Below, piece by piece: positions 57,422-64,000 of a stretch of DNA of 64,000 nt; position 1 is the first letter of the stretch; each line of letters starts with the position of its first letter. The stretch is from Trifolium pratense. Lineage: Eukaryota > Streptophyta > Magnoliopsida > Fabales > Fabaceae. The DNA lies in NCBI RefSeq assembly GCF_020283565.1, contig NC_060059.1, positions 17,416,933-17,480,932 on the forward strand, given 5' to 3'. Made by a program: the position numbers and the translations under genes. Below the pieces are notes generated by a model, which had not been told where the DNA came from, searched no databases, and worked only from the letters and a program-made list of their open reading frames with translations.

Positions 57422-58118
57422 GGAGGTGTATTGGATTGAGATTTTAAAATAATTTTTTATGATAAAAAATTGAGGTATTCAATCAATACTTTTACAAAAG
57501 TTAAATAAATCTTGTGGTATTTAACTAAGACAAAAGAGATTTTTTTCAGGGCAATAAAATTCGTTGGTATTCAATTGAGATTTGTTACTACTTTTAAAAT
57601 GTGTATCGGTATTCAAAAGTCTATCGATTTTGATGGATTCTTCTTTGGGATGGATTTTGAAAGACTTTTTAGTTGAAAATACACTTGATAGATTTTTTCA
57701 ACAATCTCACCAAAAGCCTTAAGACTTTTTTGAACTCTCCAAGACTTTTTACTTTCATCATCACTGTATCAAATTTCTTCTTTTTTATTACTTTCGGAGT
57801 TCATCATCACTGCACCCAGTTTTTTCTTCTTCTTTTTCTTTGTTCACTTTTTCAACAATCTCACCAAAAGCCTTGATGCTTTTTCAAACGTTTCCTAATA
57901 TATAAAGTATTATGAAATCTTGATTGTAAAAAGTATTTTGAAAAAAATCTTTCAAAATTCATTCAAATCATGTGTTAAAAATCTTGATTCTAAAAAAGTC
58001 TTGTAAAAAAGTCTTTAAAATCTCACAAAATCAATATAGTCCCACAATATCTCATAAAATCATCAAGACTTTTTTTTGCCAAAATTGTCTCATAAAATCT
58101 CAATTCAATACATCCCCC
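57422..58118. mobile_element. MITE, PIF/Harbinger (Tourist) type, 697 bp
   Basis: The inverted ends GGAGGTGTATTGGATTGAGA and TCTCAATTCAATACATCCCC are flanked by TTA on both sides (57419-57421 and 58119-58121). The interior is rich in CAAAA(T/G)CTT-like words and has no coding capacity. Confidence 0.85.
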
Positions 58119-58121
58119 TTA

Positions 58122-58300
58122 GAGTTTTGTATACGGATTAAGAAATAATAAATATTGATAAGTTAACTCCTTTTTACTCTTTATTAAAAAAGAGAACATT
58201 TTATTTAATGGATATTTTAATTTTTTTAAGGATACGAATGATAAAATATCATTAATTGTATCTTGATTTTTTTAAAAGAAAAAAAAATGTCGGGACAAAG
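58122..58300. repeat. Diverged fragment related to the MITE at 59176
   Basis: Shares AATAAATATTGATAAGTTAA, CCTTTTTAC and the ATGATAAAATATCATTAAT-like tract with 59205-59340. Confidence 0.6.
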
Positions 58301-58475
58301 ATTTGGGATGTAAGAAATACTTTATTAAACCGTCAATTTTTGTCCTAATTTTTTTTAATATCCACAATTTTGATCTACACATTGAGGTGACATGTTACAC
58401 TCGGTACTTGACTAAAATATGTTTGATCTTTGTATTTGACATTATTGTACATGACGAATTTTTAAATATTGTACA

Positions 58476-59006
58476 TAGGGATGTAAATGGTTATCTACGG
58501 AGTCGGATAAGATGATATTCGTGTTCACCTCGTTGGATAAATATGATATATGTGTTTGCTCCATATCTGTGTGGGGATCCGCTAAGCAGGTAATCCAGAG
58601 ATTTTGAGATATTCGTGGATATTTACATATATCCATAGATGAAAAGGCAAATTAGGGTTTTTTTATTGTAAATGAAAAGTCGTAAGAAGATGATGAAATT
58701 TTCTTACCTCAAAAGATGAAAAAAGAACATGAAAAAATTTCTCTATTAAATATGAAGAGAAAACATAAAAATATTATAAGAATTTTTTTTAAAGATAAAA
58801 ATACTACTAGAGTTTATATTTAAATATGAATGTTTACGTGATTATACTAATTTATTAGCGGGTAAATATATGTGGGCACAGATTGTATTAAACATGCATT
58901 TGTATCAATTATATACGGATAATTGAAATATCTATTTATTTTATCCGCGGATATTCGTTAAACTATCTGTCTCGATCTGCGGGTACATATTTTTTTGCCA
59001 TCCCTA
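58476..59006. mobile_element. hAT-like MITE, 531 bp
   Basis: The ends TAGGGATGTAAATGG and TTTTTTGCCATCCCTA are inverted repeats. The 8-bp flanks ATTGTACA and TTTATACA match at six positions. No coding capacity. Confidence 0.7.
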
Positions 59007-59175
59007 TTTATACAAGATGTCGTACCGTATGATGTTTGAAAGACAAAATGTTATTTTAATATTATAAAAAACTTATATTTTTAGACAAAAAGTTGTCACG
59101 TGGTTTAGTGAAATGCAACAATTTTAATTTTTGTCAAGTTCCTAACCCTTCGTTTGGTTAGACCCGTAAACAATA

Positions 59176-59395
59176 TTCTCTCCGTCTCAAATATTTGCTC
59201 CTTTTTGTAAATTACGGAACAATAAATATTGATAAGTTAAATCCTTTTTACCCTTACTTTATTAATAAATGTTTTAGTTTTTGTAACGGTACAAATGGTA
59301 AAACATCATTAATCGTACTTTGGTCTCTTAAAAGAACCAAAGTCTTGCGACAAAAATAAAAAGCTAAAAGGATCAAAGTTTTGGGACGGAAGGAG
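59176..59395. mobile_element. MITE of the CTCCGTCTCAAA type, 220 bp
   Basis: The ends TTCTCTCCGTCTCAAATATT and TTTTGGGACGGAAGGAG are inverted and flanked by TA. Confidence 0.78.
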
Positions 59396-59639
59396 TATAA
59401 TTGAAGTTGTCTTGTCCAATCCTTATTTTATTTAGAAATAATATATAAATAATTATATTATTTATGTTAGATAAATTAAATAAAGATATGATATATATTA
59501 TATTTAAATAATCTGTAATCAAGTTTAAAAAGTGAATTAAATACATGAATTATGATAAAACATTTCATTTTTTGAATCACTAACATGTGCCCTTAAGGCA
59601 TATTTTAGTTTTTCCCTAAATGATAAAGCTAAGCACCAT

Positions 59640-60380
59640 CACTAAAAGCTGAGCAAATATGAAGTTAATAATTTGCCAAAACCTGAAGTCTGCCACGGCC
59701 CCGTGGTGCCTTGCCAGGGTCGTGGCAAGCAAGTTAGAGAGCATGACTTTCATTGAGAATAAGGTCATATTCACATTCGGCCTAGAGGACCTTAATTTCG
59801 TACATCTTAATTTTAACTATGTTGCATTATTACTAATAATGAACAATTCCGGGTGAAATGAAGAAGGTTTGATCTCCCTTCTAATAGGTTTAAAACCATA
59901 TTTAGACATTTTTTTCTAATCAAGTTAACTTTGGTTAGGTCTATAGTCATTCAAGTTAGATCATTCTTCGGTTGACACACCATCGTAACAAATCAACTCT
60001 AGATCATCAATCAAACTTCTGATGAAGAAACATAGCATGAATCAATCCTGACACCACAAAAATTAAAGAACTGTTGTGCTTCGACAGGATCCTACATAAC
60101 CCTTATTCTCCAAAAGTTGAACCGAGTGACGTCAGAGGGGAATGGCTAAACCGGCCCCAAAGAGATCGACGGTGGCACATAGAAAGCTCTCATCACAAAC
60201 CACCATTTCTTGAGTCTACATGATAGTAGGTGTAAGGATTCTTTTCTATAGAAATCTGTATACGACGAAAAAAAGGTTGTAGGTAGAATTCAATATGAAC
60301 AATACTGCGAACATTTGTTAAAAAGAAACCTTGATGTTAAAATTTAATGTAAATGAAAAGAATAACAAGACCATTGATTT
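59640..60380. other. Non-coding; contains a fragment like the 13-kb inverted repeat
   Basis: The GC-rich tract at about 59685-59735 (CCACGGCCCCGTGG ... GGGTCGTGGCAAGC) resembles the arms at 13030 and 19160. Nothing else was recognised. Confidence 0.4.
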
Positions 60381-60581
60381 TTTTTTAGGTTTAAATATGA
60401 AAATGATTCCGCAAATATAGGACTAAAATTATAAAAATAATTTTATAAAGATTAAAATTAAAATTCTATATTTGCGGCCACCATTTTTATATTTAAAATC
60501 TTCTTTATATGTAAATTTCTGTTTTAAATTGTAGCCATTAATTAGCCAATGATATATGCTTGCTAGTTGCTAGCTAGTCTA

Positions 60582-60763
60582 GAGTTATGATCCTCTCCAT
60601 TTCTCATTATTTCTATTTCCTCCATTATTATATAGTTTTGGGAATATAAATGCAAAAATGTGATATTAAGTGGGTCCAAATACTTTTTATACACTAAAAA
60701 ACATTTAAAAACTTTGGTAATGGAAGAAATGGAAATGATAAAAAATGGAGAGGATCTCAACTC
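60582..60763. mobile_element. Mutator-like MITE, 182 bp
   Basis: Inverted ends of about 45 bp (GAGTTATGATCCTCTCCATT and AATGGAGAGGATCTCAACTC) are flanked by the 10-bp direct repeat AGCTAGTCTA (60572-60581 and 60764-60773). Confidence 0.85.
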
Positions 60764-60899
60764 AGCTAGTCTATTTCCATACGTTCTTCTTATTCCATGA
60801 TCATTAAAAGCTTCCAATAATAGGTTTGTTTGTGTGTGTGTTCATGACGAGACGATCTTCACTTATTTTCCTGAAGATCTTGCACATGATCTTGTACAC

Positions 60900-61900
60900 A
60901 TTAATGTGATAGGATCCAAGAATTCAATCGAATTTTTTAGTTAAATTTTCCAAGTCAGATAAAATGGTTCATGTCCTTATTAATCCTCAACATATTAAGA
61001 GACCCATTTGTCTATATTTTATATTATTAATATACTATAATTTTGACTATTAATATTTTTAATTATTTATTAATAAAAATTATAAAAAATTAATATTTTA
61101 AAAATATTTATCAAATAAATCTAACAATTTTAATACGATTAAAATAAAACATGTGAATGATATATTTGTCAAACTGAGATTCACAAAAAAAAAAAATCAA
61201 ACTGAGATTCACAGTGATAATCTTGACTAAAATGATTGCCTACTAAAACTTCTTTAATTTAATAGGAGCACATGACTAAATTTTAAATTTGACGTTACAA
61301 TTTAATTAGTAAGAGTAACAAGATTTGAATAACATGTAATGTCTATGACAACTGAATTATGTTCATCGAAGTATTGTATATTTTTATTTTATTGTAAAGT
61401 TACATTTTTTCTTTATGCTTTTTCTTCACCTCCATTTCATATTTGAAATTGAACCAAAGTGGATTTTAAGATAAAGTAATTAATCTTTAATAATGATAAT
61501 GAAACGGAAAGGTTAAAGAGGAGGTTACCAAACAGAGAATAAAGGAAGACAGATAAGAGAAAGAAAAAAAAGTTAGTAAAATTTTCAAGACAACCTCAAA
61601 CCTACAAAAACTACAGATCTGTGTTTGTCTTCACAGCCTCCAATTGTTTGTGTCAATATTAATATATTTCCATTTATACCCTCAACTGTTTTCTTTATTT
61701 CCTCTCTAAAATTGATGAATATATTATTCATTATTATTGGTCACAGTCACACAGGTTTTGGTTGAAGTTGGTATCCAAAGAGAAGAAAAACAAAAAACAA
61801 GAACAGTCTTTGGATCCTTTATCTCTCTTTCACATTTTCCACTTAACTTTCTAACTCTCTTTTTTGTTCTCTCCTCAAACTTAACTCTTTTTTCTTCTTT
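60900..61900. other. Upstream region of the CIP7-like gene
   Basis: A/T-rich sequence without a supported frame. A small duplication (CAAACTGAGATTCACA twice, near 61173-61215) is present. Pyrimidine-rich tracts increase after 61780. Confidence 0.5.
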
Positions 61901-61904
61901 TTTT

Positions 61905-61920
61905 CTATATATATAAAAAT
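61905..61920 (+). promoter_or_regulatory. Probable TATA box of the CIP7-like gene
   Basis: CTATATATATAAAAAT lies about 150 bp upstream of the ATG at 62062 and is followed by a pyrimidine-rich leader. Confidence 0.5.
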
Positions 61921-62061
61921 ACTATCTTTTTTTTCTACTGAACTTATTTTGGTTTTTTCTTTTGAGTTTTGACAACCCTTTTGGATTGGGAATCTGATTC
62001 TGAACTCTATTGGTGGATTATTAGTTTCAGCTTTGTTGGTTATTGTTTTGGTGATAAAAAA

Positions 62062-63867
62062 ATGAGTTCTTCAATGAGGTTGGATTCAGCTGTTTTTCAA
62101 CTTACACCCACTAGAACAAGGTAAAATAGTTCATTCATCAATGGTTTTGGAATTTGGATTCAATATTTTGTTGAAAACTTACTTTTAACTAATTAGAGAA
62201 CAAGTTTGAGGATTTTCAGTTTTTTTTTTTTTATTGTGTCTAAGTCAATATACTTGGGATATATACTGGTTTTGTAGTGTACATGAATTTGTTTAAGGAT
62301 GTTAATGGCTTTATGTTATTTCTTTAATTGGCAAAAAGTGGTTTAAATGTGTTTAATTGTCAAGTTTGCTGATTTAATTTGTGTTTTATGTGCAAGTTTA
62401 ATCATATAAATTTCATGGAAATTTCTGAGTATTTTCCACTTTGTATTTCGTTACGGTATTTTGTATGTAATCAAATTTGAAGTTTAATGGATTTCACAGT
62501 GCTGTTGTTATTAAGATTAAACATTAGTACTAGATTTCAAATTTAGAAAGGGGGTACTAATTTGAAGTTTAGTGGATTTCACAGTATGTTGTATGCAAAA
62601 GTACTTAAAAAAAAATAATACACGTTGTACCGGTTTTGATCCTTCACATTATCTGCCTTTGTATGAATCAGGTTTGACTTGATTATAACTGTGAATGGAA
62701 AGAAGGAGAAAATTGCCTCAGGCTTGCTCAATCCATTTCTTTCTCACTTGAAGACTGCTCAGGATCAGATGGACAAGGGTGGTTATTCAATTGTTCTTGA
62801 GCCTGAGGGTGGAATTGATGCCTGGTGGTTTACCAAGGGAACTCTTGAAAGGTTTGAGTTTTAATGTTTTGGTTTATGGATTAATGTGTTCAGCATACCT
62901 TCAATATTGATGTTTCATAGTCCCGTAAGTGTAGCTCAGATGATAAAAGGTTTCAGGGACATTTCATATGCTAGAGTGCGGGTTCGAACCCACAGTACCC
63001 CTATTCTCCGCATTTAGTGTGTGAGTTTCGCCAATAGGCTCTTTGAAACTCTTAGAATTGAGAGTTGGGCTTAACTCAACCCTACAAAACCGAGGCTCTG
63101 ATACCTTATTAACTCAACCCTACAAAACCGGCTTGTAAGGTGAGGATTGTCTTTACTTTATAAGCATGTATTCAGGTCATCTCGCAACCAATGTGGAACT
63201 TCTTAACAGAAACTAAAAAAGAATTTGATGTTTCATAAACATTACTATTTGTATTATCGCATGATCTAGAATGACATTTTGAATTTTGAAAGGGAAGTGA
63301 AATTAAACATAGAAGTAGTAACTTATAACAGTTGGGTTAGAGACTTAAAATCTTCCCAATTATTACAATTTATTTAGGTTAGATTATATTCACAATTAGT
63401 TTAGTGTGCTGGACTAATTTTCTATGCTTCTATAGGTTTGTTCGCTTTGTAAACACTCCAGAGATATTGGAACGTGTGTATACTACAGAATCTGAAATCT
63501 TACAAATTGAAGAGGCAATTGCAATTCAAGGAAATAATTCTATAGGGATTGGCACTGTAAGTAAATATTAAGCATTATTATATGATTGATTGTCTGCACT
63601 TAAAAGATCGTTTCAGTAATCATGTGTTTCTACAGGTGGAAGAAAACCAAGTCAAACATGCAGAAAACACAGAAGGTACTTTTGAATGGAACAGTTTTTT
63701 AAATTATCACTGAGAACAACTAACTTATATTCAACAAATATGGGTGCATTTAATTCTCTGCTAAGATTTTCAAGATTTACATTTAAAACTTACAAAACTT
63801 GCTGGTGTGCACAGGCAGGAAGGTTCAACATGATACCAATGAGGAGAAAGCGATTGTACTTTACAAG
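62062..63867 (+). CDS. COP1-interacting protein 7 (CIP7)-like, 5' part
   Basis: Five coding exons can be placed: 62062-62120, 62672-62851, 63436-63556, 63636-63675 and 63815-63867. They have GT-AG borders and consistent phases (151 residues so far); the gene runs beyond the window. The start MSSSMRLDSAVFQLTPTRTR, the block KKEKIASGLLNPFLSHLKTA and the YTTESEILQIEEAIAIQ stretch match the conserved N-terminus of plant CIP7-related proteins. CIP7 was described as a nuclear COP1-interacting positive regulator of light responses; the role of this family member is inferred. Intron 2 holds old repeats (62922-63209) but the splice sites are intact. A MITE starts just after exon 5. Confidence 0.88.
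62922..63209 (-). mobile_element. TRIM/SINE-like composite in intron 2 of the CIP7-like gene
   Basis: On the minus strand, sequence from 63209 looks like an LTR end (CACATTGGTTGCGAGATGAC ... GGGTTGAGTTAA). It is followed by AGGTATCAGAGCC (63105-63093), close to an initiator-Met tRNA primer site. Then GTGGGTTCGAACCC and, on the + strand, GTGTAGCTCAGATGATAAAA resemble tRNA promoter boxes. It may be a TRIM remnant joined to a SINE. The tRNA-like part does not fold into an obvious complete tRNA. Confidence 0.5.
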
Positions 63868-63870
63868 GTT

Positions 63871-64000
63871 AATACTCCGTCCCTAATATAAACACCTTGT
63901 CTATTTCACTCTTATTAAGAAAAGTTGGTTGTGTAGTATTATGTGTCTATTTTATGTAACAATGTACCTAAAATACCCTTTGAATATGTATATAATTAAT
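63871..64000. mobile_element. MITE start (CTCCGTCCCTAATATAA type), cut by the window end
   Basis: TACTCCGTCCCTAATATAAA at 63871 is the usual end of Stowaway/Tc1-mariner-like MITEs. The other end is outside the window. Confidence 0.55.

Noticed and set aside
60563..60817. An 84-codon minus-strand frame
   Set aside because: It overlaps a MITE with clear inverted ends and target duplications.
62925..62998. Possible tRNA gene (TAGCTCAGATG ... GGTTCGAACCC)
   Set aside because: The promoter boxes are present but I could not pair an acceptor stem and anticodon arm, and it lies among old repeats in an intron. A SINE-like origin is more likely.

Overview
The window is nuclear DNA from a dicot plant. 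The family mix (a Sirevirus-type copia element, a Tat-type gypsy element, a TRIM, tRNA-derived SINEs, CACTA and many MITEs) and the look of the host genes fit a legume, but that assignment rests on resemblance only.

Positions 1-12346 hold one old, decayed L1-type LINE on the + strand, split by two younger insertions. One is a 2773-bp solo LTR (1682-4454, target duplication ACTCG). The other is a 5122-bp CACTA transposon (6405-11526, target duplication AGG), which carries a Transposase_24-type gene and a TNP2 remnant without its catalytic part. Positions 12783-19448 form a long imperfect inverted repeat. One arm is split by a young, apparently complete copia element (14529-19145, 140-bp LTRs, target duplication GGCCT).

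Positions 19822-42932 are a 23.1-kb nested block. The outer element is a Tat-type Ty3/gypsy retrotransposon (455-bp LTRs, target duplication GAATG) with a downstream antisense gene that seems to have its own promoter and introns. A Sirevirus-type copia element (24045-33582, LTRs identical as read, target duplication AGAGC) sits in its reverse transcriptase/RNase H region. A second solo LTR (39277-41729, target duplication CTGGG) sits in the predicted 5' leader intron of the antisense gene. Without the insertions the gypsy element is about 11.1 kb. Its integrase is broken by a one-base frameshift. The Sirevirus lacks an in-frame block of reverse transcriptase/RNase H, but keeps a leaky-stop context (TAG CAG TTA) between pol and an envelope-like frame.

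From about 43 kb on the DNA is gene-bearing but still full of small transposons. Three host loci are visible. The first is a decayed C2H2 zinc-finger/EAR repressor-like gene (44092-46310) whose middle is about eight copies of a 246-bp repeat. The second is a four-exon ENTH (epsin-like) gene (51743-54415) with a SINE in intron 1 and a TRIM-inside-MITE nest in intron 3. The third is the first five coding exons of a COP1-interacting-protein-7-like gene (62062 to beyond the window end). Between them lie MITEs of several superfamilies, SINEs, a SINE-LINE chimera on the minus strand (55130-56750) and simple repeats. No rRNA gene, functional tRNA gene, CRISPR array or bacterial feature was seen.
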